From NCBI GenBank assembly GCA_934699065.1, contig CAKUWD010000041.1, positions 1-16,806 on the forward strand: a DNA stretch of 16,806 bases. Direction: 5' to 3'. A program made the translations under genes and the position numbers. Source of the DNA: an uncultured Treponema sp. (lineage in GTDB: Bacteria; Spirochaetota; Spirochaetia; Treponematales; Treponemataceae). The notes below the pieces were generated by a model that made no database searches, had not been told where the DNA came from, and worked only from the letters and a program-made list of their open reading frames with translations. Positions 4,255 through 11,917 of this stretch are shown here, one piece after another. Position 1 is the stretch's first letter, and each line of letters begins with the position of its first letter.

Positions 4255-7116
4255 ATGAAATCCCCAAAAAAGCATAGTATAATTATTGCTGCAAATGCGC
4301 TTGTGATAACTGGCGGGCTAGTGATTTTGATGGCCTCCGGTTTTACTGCCTGCAGCCAGCCGAAAGGTGACCAAGGAGAAATACAAATGAGTAAAAATTT
4401 TGCTTCAGAAGTTAAACGTTTAACTAATATAAAGGCCTTCAGTCTGGCTGATGTAAAGCTTGAAGACGAATATTTTCTTGATGTGACTCAAAAGGATGTA
4501 GATTTTCTCAACACCTTTGACGTTGACCGGCTTTTGTATAATTTCCGGCTCACGGCGGGGTTGCCGAATAAGGCAAAAGCTCCCTATAGCGGCTGGGAAA
4601 ATACCAGAATCGGCGGGCATACTTTGGGGCACTATCTTGCGGCGGCGGCTCAGGGAATTGCGGGCGGTTATGGGGACTGCAAGGGGCGAGATGGCTTGAC
4701 TCTGCGCGAACGTCTTACATTGCTGATTAATGGCCTTGCAGAGTGTCAGGCAGCAAGTGGCCGCGACGACCGCTGCAAGCCGGGCTTTATCTTTGGTGCC
4801 ACAATGGCAGACCCTGCAAAGCCTGAGCTTCAGTTTGATAAGCTTGAAGAAGGAAATCAGGCAGATACCTGGGTGCCCTGGTACACAATGCATAAGATTA
4901 TGAACGGCCTTGTGGAGACGGCGAAGCTTGCGGGTGGACGGACGGCTGAGCAGGCCCTGGACATTGCCGAAAAGCTTGGCGAATGGATGTACGAGCGAAC
5001 TTCCCGCTGGGACGAGGAAACAAGAAAGCGCGTACTCTCTGTTGAATACGGCGGAATGAACGACTGTCTTTATGAGCTTTATAAATGCGCCAAGGCGGCC
5101 GGCTACGCGCAGGCAGATCACTTTATGAAAGTAGCCCATACCTTTGATGAAGAATATCTTTTTAAGGAGATTTTGACGGCGCCGGCAGTAAAAGGAAAAG
5201 ATGCCAATATTCTGAACAACCGCCACGCAAACACAACTATTCCAAAGTTTGTCGGCGCGGTTAATCGCTGTCTCATTTTGAAGGAAGAAGGCGATCCTGC
5301 ATCTGAAGCAGAGCAGAAGCAGTATCTTGAATACTGCAAGGCCTTCTGGAATCTGGTTACTCAGCATCACACTTATATTACCGGCGGTAACAGCGAGTGC
5401 GAGCATTTTGGAAAGGATGATATTCTTGATGCTGAGCGAAGTAATACAAACTGCGAAACCTGTAACGTTCACAATATGCTTAAGCTTACCCGTGCCCTTT
5501 TTATGTTGACCGGCGAGCGCAAGTACGCAGACTATTATGAAAACACCTTTATCAACTCAATTCTGGCTTCGGTAAACTGCGAGACCGGAATGACAACTTA
5601 CTTCCAGCCTATGGCTACCGGCTGTTTTAAAACCTACTGCAATCCCGATGTAAATAAAAACTACTTCTGGTGCTGTACGGGAACCGGCCTCGAAAACTTT
5701 ACCAAGCTTGGCGACAGTATCTATTTTTATGATGGAAATGAGGGCGGAAAGCCACTGCTCTTTGTGAACCAGTATTTCAGTTCGACTGTAAACTGGAAGG
5801 CTCTCGGCATAAAGCTTAGCCAGAAATCAGATATCCCTATGGGGGAGGCGGTGACCTTTACTGTAGAGGCTCTGGAAGGCGGGGAGGCCGCAGATGCCAG
5901 CGACACAGCCTGCGCAGTATTTGATTTCACTCTGGCCCTGCGCATTCCGGAATGGTGCTGCGCTGCGCCAACACTTTTGATAAACAACTCTGAGGCGACT
6001 GACGATGATTTCTCAGAAAATAACGGCTACCTCCTCATCAACAGAAAGTGGCAGACAGGCGACACCCTTACCCTGACTCTTCCAATGGAAATCAGAGCTT
6101 ATACTCTGCCGGATAACCCGAATGCCGCTGCCTTTAAGTACGGCCCGGTTGTTCTTGCCGCAGAACTCGGCCGCGACGATAAAATGAAGCTGCGCCAGGT
6201 CGGGGTTCAGTGCGATGTCTGCGCAAACAAGATTATCCGTGGAATCGAAATCCCTCTCAACGGCAACTACGGCGGAACAAACAACCTTAAGCCCCTCGCT
6301 CCGGAATACATCAAAATCAAAAATGCAGACAGCAGCACGGCTTTCCTTGCAGATATCAACTCGCACTTTGAGCGCGAGCCTGGCACTTTGAATTTTGTTT
6401 TGAGGGATATTGAGTTGAATGATGGTGGTTTCGACGGGCTCAACCATCGCGCTTCTGAGTCGGACGACGGTGGTTTCGATACGTCCTCCGGACTACTCAA
6501 CCACCGTGAAGATACGTCCAGCCAGCGTGAGGACAGACTCAACCACCGTGAAGACGGTGAACTCAAGTTCTCGCCCTACTACCTTATCAACAATCAGCGC
6601 TATGGTATTTACTGGCATTACGTTACAGATCTTCCAAAGCAGACAGAAGCTAACGAAGCCGAAAAAGAACTTGCAAAATATACATTTATTGAAGGAATCG
6701 GTGTAGGCTACGGCGCCCAGACAGAAGGCAACGAGACAACCGCTCCATACATGCAGGAAACAGGCTCCGGTTCTGTCGGTAATGCCGGCGAACTTACCCG
6801 CTACGCAAAGGATAAGGGCAGTTTCTCTTATATCTGTAAGGTTATGCCGGATAAGAAAAACTTCCTTCAGTGTAACTTCCTCCGCGAAGACAATGGCAAG
6901 CGAATTATCATCAAGGCAGCCGAAACAGACACTCTTATTGCAGATTACATTCTTTCCTGCGATGGTTCGGAAGAAAAGTTCTTTAAGATTTTTGAAATTC
7001 CGGAAGCCCTCACAAAGGGAAAGGACGGCCTGAGAATAGATTTTTCTGCTGCAAGATGGTCTGATTCAGCTCGCCTTGCAGCGCCGTTAAACACTCTTTT
7101 TCTCGGCAGCAATTAA
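4255..7116 (+). CDS. GH127-family beta-L-arabinofuranosidase (DUF1680), lipoprotein form
   Basis: This 953-residue protein belongs to glycoside hydrolase family 127, which removes beta-L-arabinofuranose from plant cell-wall glycans with a zinc-bound cysteine nucleophile (HypBA1 of Bifidobacterium longum is the model). The matching ligands are visible: E401-T-C403 in NCETCNVHN, and C473-C474 in FWCCTGTG, one of which is the nucleophile. E381 or E383 (GGNSECEHFG) is the likely acid/base. IGGHTLGHYLAA and WVPWYTMHK are further family signatures. The N-terminus has a lipoprotein signal ending FTAC33, so the product is probably surface-anchored. A second start, M45, sits behind a perfect Shine-Dalgarno sequence. 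After the catalytic barrel and beta-sandwich (to ~720) comes a repeat-derived insert (722-770), then FSPYYLINNQRYGIYWHY and a C-terminal beta-domain (~815-953, DUF6805-like). It overlaps the convergent YkgJ-like gene by 30 bp. Confidence 0.93.
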   Translation: MKSPKKHSIIIAANALVITGGLVILMASGFTACSQPKGDQGEIQMSKNFASEVKRLTNIKAFSLADVKLEDEYFLDVTQKDVDFLNTFDVDRLLYNFRLTAGLPNKAKAPYSGWENTRIGGHTLGHYLAAAAQGIAGGYGDCKGRDGLTLRERLTLLINGLAECQAASGRDDRCKPGFIFGATMADPAKPELQFDKLEEGNQADTWVPWYTMHKIMNGLVETAKLAGGRTAEQALDIAEKLGEWMYERTSRWDEETRKRVLSVEYGGMNDCLYELYKCAKAAGYAQADHFMKVAHTFDEEYLFKEILTAPAVKGKDANILNNRHANTTIPKFVGAVNRCLILKEEGDPASEAEQKQYLEYCKAFWNLVTQHHTYITGGNSECEHFGKDDILDAERSNTNCETCNVHNMLKLTRALFMLTGERKYADYYENTFINSILASVNCETGMTTYFQPMATGCFKTYCNPDVNKNYFWCCTGTGLENFTKLGDSIYFYDGNEGGKPLLFVNQYFSSTVNWKALGIKLSQKSDIPMGEAVTFTVEALEGGEAADASDTACAVFDFTLALRIPEWCCAAPTLLINNSEATDDDFSENNGYLLINRKWQTGDTLTLTLPMEIRAYTLPDNPNAAAFKYGPVVLAAELGRDDKMKLRQVGVQCDVCANKIIRGIEIPLNGNYGGTNNLKPLAPEYIKIKNADSSTAFLADINSHFEREPGTLNFVLRDIELNDGGFDGLNHRASESDDGGFDTSSGLLNHREDTSSQREDRLNHREDGELKFSPYYLINNQRYGIYWHYVTDLPKQTEANEAEKELAKYTFIEGIGVGYGAQTEGNETTAPYMQETGSGSVGNAGELTRYAKDKGSFSYICKVMPDKKNFLQCNFLREDNGKRIIIKAAETDTLIADYILSCDGSEEKFFKIFEIPEALTKGKDGLRIDFSAARWSDSARLAAPLNTLFLGSN
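4373..4389 (+). promoter_or_regulatory. Internal Shine-Dalgarno and in-frame start (M45) in the GH127 gene
   Basis: AAGGAG (4373-4378), an 8-base spacing and ATG 4387 make the best ribosome binding site on the plus strand of the window. Starting here (MSKNFASE) would skip the whole lipoprotein signal and give a cytoplasmic GH127. The upstream start at 4255 has no Shine-Dalgarno sequence. Confidence 0.7.
6424..6559 (+). repeat. REP-like repeat block inside the GH127 reading frame
   Basis: GGTGGTTTCGA occurs at 6424-6434 and 6469-6479, exactly 45 bp apart. CTCAACCAYCG occurs at 6439-6449, 6496-6506 and 6538-6548. ACGGTGGTT (6467-6475) pairs with AACCACCGT (6499-6507), enclosing GTCC-TCC-GGAC (6483-6493). 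CACCGT (6544-6549) pairs with ACGGTG (6554-6559). In frame it encodes GGFDGLNHR, LNHRED and QRED runs. On the other strand it reads EPVETT and SSRWL, which I recall as typical shadow translations of REP-type palindromes. Confidence 0.75.
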
Positions 7117-7566
7117 GGCTTCTACCTCTTCTCTGTGAAGAGGTTCGTTTTCGACATAGGCTTTTTTGTTTTTCTCAATTTCTTCATAAGGCCAGACACG
7201 TCCCTTATTCATTCCGGGGCACTCTGCCGCACATTCATCCCAGGTCTTTTTATCAGCAACCATCCATGACCAGAAAGGGTAGGTTGAACACTGAATTGGG
7301 CGGGCCTGGTAAGCCGAACAGCCATTGTCCCACAAAATGCAGTCGTAGTTTTTCTTTTCCTGCAGGGACAAAACCTGAGTTCCATAATAATAGTCGGCCC
7401 ACCTGCAATACTTTGTAACAAAATCAGCAACACTCATTTTAAAGTGATCACAAAGAGTCTTTAAATCGCGTTTAGAAAGATACACAAATCCCGGAGAGTG
7501 CCCGCAGCAGTAAGAACATCTCTGGCACTCAAAGTGGAGACCGTCTTTGTAAAAACATTCAGCCAT
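7087..7566 (-). CDS. YkgJ-family cysteine-cluster protein (putative Zn/Fe-chelate binding)
   Basis: This 159-residue soluble protein has the family's defining N-terminal cluster C14-xx-C17-xx-C20-C21 (CQRCSYCCG). Later conserved cysteines follow in YDCILWDNGCSAYQARPIQC and ECAAECPG. The Y-Q/E-x-RP-x-xC arrangement is characteristic of the YkgJ (CxxCxxCC) family, which is thought to bind zinc or iron; its biochemical role is not established. The usual family length is about 100-250 residues. The start at ATG 7566 has no Shine-Dalgarno sequence. A TATACT box ends seven bases upstream, so the mRNA would begin almost on the start codon. It is divergent from the membrane-anchored gene at 7633, and its 3' end overlaps the GH127 3' end by 30 bp. 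The family call is confident; the function is unknown. Confidence 0.9.
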   Translation of the reverse strand: MAECFYKDGLHFECQRCSYCCGHSPGFVYLSKRDLKTLCDHFKMSVADFVTKYCRWADYYYGTQVLSLQEKKNYDCILWDNGCSAYQARPIQCSTYPFWSWMVADKKTWDECAAECPGMNKGRVWPYEEIEKNKKAYVENEPLHREEVEALIAAEKKSV

Positions 7567-7573
7567 ATCGGGC

Positions 7574-7582
7574 AGTATAATA
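7574..7582. promoter_or_regulatory. Shared bidirectional -10 element between two divergent genes
   Basis: AGTATAATA reads TATAAT on the plus strand (7576-7581) and TATACT on the minus strand (7579-7574). The minus-strand box ends seven bases before the YkgJ-like ATG, predicting a leaderless message. The plus-strand box would start near 7588, 45 bases before ATG 7633; GATAAT at 7621-7626 is a closer alternative. Confidence 0.45.
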
Positions 7583-7632
7583 GCATTTTGAAGAAATTTA
7601 ATAAACTAAAATTAAAAGCCGATAATTTTATT

Positions 7633-8874
7633 ATGGGAAAGAAAGCAACAAAAAAATCAAAAGCAAAAAATAAAGAGCTGAAAAAGCCTTTAAAACTCAA
7701 AAAATCTACAATAATAACAATTATTGCAGCCCTGGCCCTGCTTGTCATTATCAGTGGAATTTTTATTATAAGGGCAGTAGTTCAGAAAAAAATTAATGAC
7801 CGTACAGTCAGAATTGCATTCTACGGACTTTCAGATAACCTTTGTGCGCTCATTCAGGAGCAGGCTCCACAGCTCGATGAGGTAATCTTTTCTTTCGACA
7901 AGATAGCAGAAGATGATGCAGATATTGATATTCTCAATAAAAAATACGATATGCTTTTCTCATGGAAAGGTGAAATTGCAGATTCTATTGCAAGCAGTGC
8001 TCATGATATTCCTTCAAAACTGCTTGAAAGAATTCCCCGTTCTTTAAGAAATAAAAAATACATGCCAATCCTTCTCGATTATTTTGAAATTGCTTTTGAA
8101 ACTTCTCTAGCAAATGAACTCGGATACAATATCGAAAACGGATATAATTCATTTCAAAAATATCTGGAAGTTACAAAGTCTCATGTGTTCAGCCCTTTCT
8201 TTGCAAATGGTGGCGATGACAGAATCCTTCTTGCACTTACAGGTTGTATGATTGAATCTTTTGGCGGGCTTCCCGCTTATGAAAAATTTATTGAATTATT
8301 GAAAACCGAAAGAGATTTTAATACTCTGCTTGATGAAAGACTGGATAACGAAGGTCTTACTCTCAGAAAAGTTCTCGACGAATTAAAGGCAATGCCGAAA
8401 GACGGAAAAACTCATCCGGAATGGTATAACGGAAAAAATCAGGATTTATTTTACTTTGCAAAGAGTAAACAGATTGCAGTTTATTTTGCTCTTCTTTCTG
8501 AACATAGAAATTTTGACTATGAAGTTGTCCGCAATTTTGAATCAGTTTATTTCCCAAAGAGAAAGCCAAAAGTTAATCATGGTTTAATTGCACCGCAGTT
8601 AAGTTGTGTTTTGATTTCTAATAATTTCAATGCAGAAAAATATTTGAAGAATCTTACAGAGCTTGATGTTCAGTCAAAGCTTTCGAATAAAACAAAGCTG
8701 GCACCAGTTCATTATCATGCGGAATGTTTTGATAGACAGGCAGATGATTTAAGATACTGGGCAGCGGCAAACGCAGGAGTAATGTCAGATCCTGCATTAG
8801 CCGCCTTCCAGAGAGACAAGGATGCAATGACAGCATTTGCCTCTGAGATAAGAAATTATTTACGAATGAGATAA
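7633..8874 (+). CDS. Membrane-anchored protein of unknown function, possibly solute-binding-protein-like
   Basis: The chosen start, ATG 7633, gives 413 residues: a Lys-rich cytoplasmic head (1-25), one membrane helix (about 26-49, STIITIIAALALLVIISG), and a large extracytoplasmic domain. The same frame is open further upstream, to ATG 7498, but that part reads through the divergent promoter and the YkgJ-like gene and is not credible. The outer domain starts with VRIAFYGLSD and has EVIFSFDKI, DYFEIAFE and the alternating strand/helix pattern of type 1 extracellular solute-binding proteins. No clear diagnostic motif is present, so this is only a fold impression. It has no lipobox and no permease neighbour, unlike ordinary ABC binding proteins. 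GATAAT (7621-7626) ends six bases before the ATG and there is no Shine-Dalgarno sequence. Its 3' end overlaps the convergent acyl-CoA synthetase by 15 bp. A lipid- or peptidoglycan-related role is equally possible. Confidence 0.8.
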   Translation: MGKKATKKSKAKNKELKKPLKLKKSTIITIIAALALLVIISGIFIIRAVVQKKINDRTVRIAFYGLSDNLCALIQEQAPQLDEVIFSFDKIAEDDADIDILNKKYDMLFSWKGEIADSIASSAHDIPSKLLERIPRSLRNKKYMPILLDYFEIAFETSLANELGYNIENGYNSFQKYLEVTKSHVFSPFFANGGDDRILLALTGCMIESFGGLPAYEKFIELLKTERDFNTLLDERLDNEGLTLRKVLDELKAMPKDGKTHPEWYNGKNQDLFYFAKSKQIAVYFALLSEHRNFDYEVVRNFESVYFPKRKPKVNHGLIAPQLSCVLISNNFNAEKYLKNLTELDVQSKLSNKTKLAPVHYHAECFDRQADDLRYWAAANAGVMSDPALAAFQRDKDAMTAFASEIRNYLRMR

Positions 8875-10647
8875 TTCGTAAATCTTAGCTACAAAATTTC
8901 GTTTTACTTTTTGTGAAGTCGTCATTTCGAGCGGCTCTTTGAGCAGGGTGATTTTTGAAATCTGGGAATAAGCCTGGAAATTCTTATTCACCTTGCTCAC
9001 AATTTTTTTGATGGAATCGTAAACTTCATCCTGAACAAATTCATTATTGCGCTCAACACCAAGAGTTTTATAAAGATCATCACTAGGATAAATTAAAGCT
9101 TCAATTTCTTCAGAAGTTTTTTCTTCATCTGCATAATAGCCGCGGACTGTAATCTGCTGAATTTCATCGTAGAGCTGGAATGCATCTTCAATCTCTTCAG
9201 GATAAACATTTTTTCCGCCGCTTGTTACAATCAGATTTTTTGCACGACCGCAAAGTTTGATGTAGCCTTCCTTGTCTATGCTGCCAAGGTCTCCGGTTTT
9301 AAAGAAGCCGTCTTCTGTAAATACAGCCTTTGTTTCTTCCGGCATATTATAGTAGCCCTGCATAACCATCGGGCCTTTTACAGCAATTTCGCCAACTTCT
9401 TCAATTCCTTTCTTTGTGATTACTTTTTCCGGATTGAGAATTTTAATTTCTTCATAAGGAGCAAAAGAACGGCCGACACTTTCAATCTTAAAATGCTCAA
9501 CCGGGTTCAGTGCTATAATCGGAGAGGTTTCTGTGAGACCGTACCCCTGAATAAAATCAATACCCATAGAGTTATACTGACGGCATACACTTGCGGCAAG
9601 CGGACCACCACCAGAAATTGCAACACGCAGAGTATAAATACTTGCCTGTTCCAGAACCGGTTTAAAAAATCTCTTTCCAGGATTTACATGGAAAACTTTT
9701 TTAATAAAGAAAGAAAGCCAGCTTATAAAACCAAGAATACCAGCAACAACAGGTCCTTTAGCTTTAATTCCTTTTCTGATGCCCGAAAGCAGCTTGTTAT
9801 ATAGAAGAGGAACACCAAGCATAACGGTAATTTTTCCTTCTTTGAGTTCGCGAAGGAGCTTTGAAACAGCCATGCTCTTTCCAAAAACAATAGAAGCACC
9901 AGTCATAAGCGGATTAATAAAGGCCGCCTGCATTGTGTAAGCATGATGAATAGGAAGCAGGGCATAAAAAACATCTGTGTTGTAGTGATTAAAATGGCGC
10001 TGAGCAATAAAACCATCAGACATAAGGTTTCTGTGAGAAAGCATTACACCCTTTGGTTTACCCGTTGTACCGGAGGTAAAAAGAATAGCAGCAGTATCAT
10101 ATTCTGTGCAAGGTTCGTTCTTTTTGTCGTCAGCAAGAGCTTCTGCTTTGAGATTATAAATAAAGCGTTCACCAGCTTCCGGATTTATAGAATAAACTTT
10201 AAGGTTTGGAAAATTCTTTGTGTAGATTTCAGCCTTTTCATCGTCGCAGAAAACAAAAACTGGTTCAGCCGTTTTTACAATGTTTATGACTTCCGGTTCA
10301 TGGAGTCCGTTATCAATCGGAACTACAATTCCGCTTGCAAAAAGGGCTGCAAGGTAAGCAGTAGCCCATTCCGGAGAGTTCTTTCCCATAACAGCAACAC
10401 GGTCACCTTTTTTAAGCCCGTTTGCCATAAGCCAGTTTGCGAGTTCCTGAACATTTACCAGAACCTCATTGTAGGTTAGAGAGCGCTTAGAATCATCCGG
10501 TCCATCAAAAGCTGTAAAACAAGGTCTGTCACCGTTGCGCTTTGCCTGAATACGTACAAGCTCCGGGAATGTAGGCCATTCGCCTGTAAAGTCTGTGCCC
10601 CTGAAATCTTCAAGATACTTCCATGGAATATTATTAATGTCTGCCAT
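8860..10647 (-). CDS. Long-chain fatty acid-CoA ligase (AMP-forming acyl-CoA synthetase)
   Basis: This 595-residue enzyme belongs to the ANL adenylating superfamily and activates fatty acids with ATP, through an acyl-AMP intermediate, to acyl-CoA in the cytoplasm or at the inner membrane. All core motifs are present: P-loop TSGTTGKPKG (191-200), GYGLTETSP (368-376), TGDLG (451-455), and the hinge GRAKNLIVTSGGKNVYPEE (467-485). The C-terminal catalytic lysine is probably K580 in MTTSQKVKRNF. The length and the GRAKNLIVTSGGKN hinge point to the long-chain (FAA1/ACSL-like) group. In treponemes, which largely depend on host or environmental fatty acids, such enzymes feed exogenous fatty acids into phospholipids; that role is inferred. 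It is a single gene, divergent from the NlpC gene, with a promoter lying almost on its ATG. Its 3' end overlaps the convergent gene by 15 bp. Confidence 0.95.
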   Translation of the reverse strand: MADINNIPWKYLEDFRGTDFTGEWPTFPELVRIQAKRNGDRPCFTAFDGPDDSKRSLTYNEVLVNVQELANWLMANGLKKGDRVAVMGKNSPEWATAYLAALFASGIVVPIDNGLHEPEVINIVKTAEPVFVFCDDEKAEIYTKNFPNLKVYSINPEAGERFIYNLKAEALADDKKNEPCTEYDTAAILFTSGTTGKPKGVMLSHRNLMSDGFIAQRHFNHYNTDVFYALLPIHHAYTMQAAFINPLMTGASIVFGKSMAVSKLLRELKEGKITVMLGVPLLYNKLLSGIRKGIKAKGPVVAGILGFISWLSFFIKKVFHVNPGKRFFKPVLEQASIYTLRVAISGGGPLAASVCRQYNSMGIDFIQGYGLTETSPIIALNPVEHFKIESVGRSFAPYEEIKILNPEKVITKKGIEEVGEIAVKGPMVMQGYYNMPEETKAVFTEDGFFKTGDLGSIDKEGYIKLCGRAKNLIVTSGGKNVYPEEIEDAFQLYDEIQQITVRGYYADEEKTSEEIEALIYPSDDLYKTLGVERNNEFVQDEVYDSIKKIVSKVNKNFQAYSQISKITLLKEPLEMTTSQKVKRNFVAKIYELSHS

Positions 10648-10654
10648 AATTTAT

Positions 10655-10683
10655 ATTTTACACCCGAATTTCATGTAACGCAA
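10655..10683 (-). promoter_or_regulatory. Promoter of the acyl-CoA synthetase gene, leaderless geometry
   Basis: On the minus strand, TTGCGT (10683-10678), a 17-bp spacer and TAAAAT (10660-10655) end seven bases before ATG 10647. The predicted transcription start is therefore at the start codon itself. Confidence 0.5.
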
Positions 10684-10689
10684 AAACTA

Positions 10690-10737
10690 TTGAAAAGCTG
10701 ACCTTTATGTTTATAGAAAAAAGTACGACAATATAAT
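10690..10737 (+). promoter_or_regulatory. Promoter region of the NlpC-barrel/lipoprotein unit
   Basis: TTGAAA (10690-10695), a 16-bp spacer and TATAGA (10712-10717) predict a start near 10724, 15 bases before ATG 10739. A perfect TATAAT (10732-10737) ends one base before that ATG. If it is used, transcription starts inside the frame, and translation must begin at the second ATG (10772). Confidence 0.45.
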
Positions 10738-10738
10738 T

Positions 10739-11917
10739 ATGAAGATTTTTGATGAAATTAAGACGGTTATTATGGATAAAAGTGCGCGGGCAGCTGCAAA
10801 AAAAACTCTTTCACTTATGCTGCTGGTTTTCTGCGTATGCTGCGTAAAGCTTTGTGCAGAAGATACAAGCCCTGCCGAAGCTCAGGTTTTGCGCGAAAAA
10901 TTTGTAGCAGAATCAAAAAAATATGTAGGTTCACCTTATGTTCTTGGAGCAGTTGGTCCGGATAAGTTCGATTGTTCCGGCCTTGTTTATTACTGTTCGC
11001 GGGAAGCGCTCAAAAAACAGCTGCCACGTACAGCAAAGGCAATTTACAATTATTGCCGGATTGTACCGGATAAAGATAAAGAAGTCGGCGATCTTTTATT
11101 TTTCAAAACAAATAATACAGCGCCAATCACACATGTAGGTATTTATATAGGAAACAATCAGTTTATTTCTGCAATCAGTGATGGTCCAAATACTGGTGTT
11201 ATTATTTCTTCTCTTAAACAGGATTACTGGAAACCAAAATATGTTGCCTGCGGACAGTTTTTGCCATCTGGAAAGAATAAATCCGGCAGCAGTTCAGATG
11301 ATTTCGAAGAAGAAGATTTTATCGATGAAACAGATGGAGAAGAAAAAAAGCCTTCTGTTGCAAAAAATAATGTAAACATAAAAGGCAGCAGTTTTTATAA
11401 TCCTGATGCAGAAGGACTGGATGTACTAGTTGCCGATGCATCTCTTTTCTGCGACTGGTCTCTTTTTGCACCGAATGCTTTTATGATTCAGTGGCGTGGA
11501 ATTGATTTGCATACAAATATCCGTTATGCAAAATGGTTTCTGGAACCTGGTATAGGATTATGTTTCCGTTACAATCATGGAGTCGGAATTTTCCAGATGC
11601 CGATTCTTTTTACGGCAACTATAAATGATTATTTCAGATTTTATGCCGGCCCTGTAATTTCATTTGGTAAAGCAAAGTTGATAGGAACAGATGATGAAAT
11701 CAAGCCTTCGGTTTTTCCTGGAATAATCGGCTTTTCTTTTGCAACTCCAGCTCTGGAAATTTCAAAGGCAAAGTTTCAGGTTGTTCAGGATATAAGCTAT
11801 ACAATTTTTAATAAGCCGGATAATTCAGCACTTTCTTTTACTGATTCAATTGCATCTGGTCTTGTGTTTTTTACAGGTGTAAGGGTAACTCTTGGACTGG
11901 GAAGTTTGTTTAAATGA
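10739..11917 (+). CDS. NlpC/P60 cysteine peptidase fused to a predicted outer-membrane beta-barrel domain
   Basis: This 392-residue exported protein has a signal peptide whose hydrophobic core is ~24-38 (cleavage probably after KLCA40). M12 (10772) is an alternative start that gives a more usual signal peptide. Residues ~50-172 are an NlpC/P60 domain: YVGSPYVLGAVGPDKFDCSG with nucleophile C79, and THVGIYIG with H132. This family cuts peptidoglycan stem peptides. The third catalytic position, commonly His in an FIHA motif, reads S144 (FISA). An acidic Ser/Asp/Glu linker (~177-207) follows. Residues ~220-392 alternate polar and hydrophobic residues with many aromatics and Gly (FLEPGIGLCFRYNHGVG, YFRFYAGPVISFG) and end in strands, like a small outer-membrane barrel. 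The start of the next gene overlaps its stop (ATGA), so the two are probably translated together. The barrel call is inferred from pattern only. Confidence 0.85.
   Translation: MKIFDEIKTVIMDKSARAAAKKTLSLMLLVFCVCCVKLCAEDTSPAEAQVLREKFVAESKKYVGSPYVLGAVGPDKFDCSGLVYYCSREALKKQLPRTAKAIYNYCRIVPDKDKEVGDLLFFKTNNTAPITHVGIYIGNNQFISAISDGPNTGVIISSLKQDYWKPKYVACGQFLPSGKNKSGSSSDDFEEEDFIDETDGEEKKPSVAKNNVNIKGSSFYNPDAEGLDVLVADASLFCDWSLFAPNAFMIQWRGIDLHTNIRYAKWFLEPGIGLCFRYNHGVGIFQMPILFTATINDYFRFYAGPVISFGKAKLIGTDDEIKPSVFPGIIGFSFATPALEISKAKFQVVQDISYTIFNKPDNSALSFTDSIASGLVFFTGVRVTLGLGSLFK

Noticed and set aside
4420..5472. A 350-codon open frame on the minus strand within the GH127 gene
   Set aside because: It lies opposite a clear catalytic domain, has no recognisable family, no ribosome binding site and a Cys/Ile-rich composition typical of an antisense shadow.
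6013..6566. Overlapping minus-strand frames with SSRWLS repeats and a VEPVETT start
   Set aside because: They are the reverse reading of the REP-like block inside the GH127 gene, not genes.
7498..7632. Upstream extension of the membrane-anchored gene to ATG 7498
   Set aside because: It would code through the divergent promoter and the 5' end of the YkgJ-like gene. The Lys-rich head and membrane helix fit a start at 7633.
9943..10479. A 178-codon plus-strand frame inside the acyl-CoA synthetase gene
   Set aside because: It is opposite conserved adenylation motifs and has no family features.
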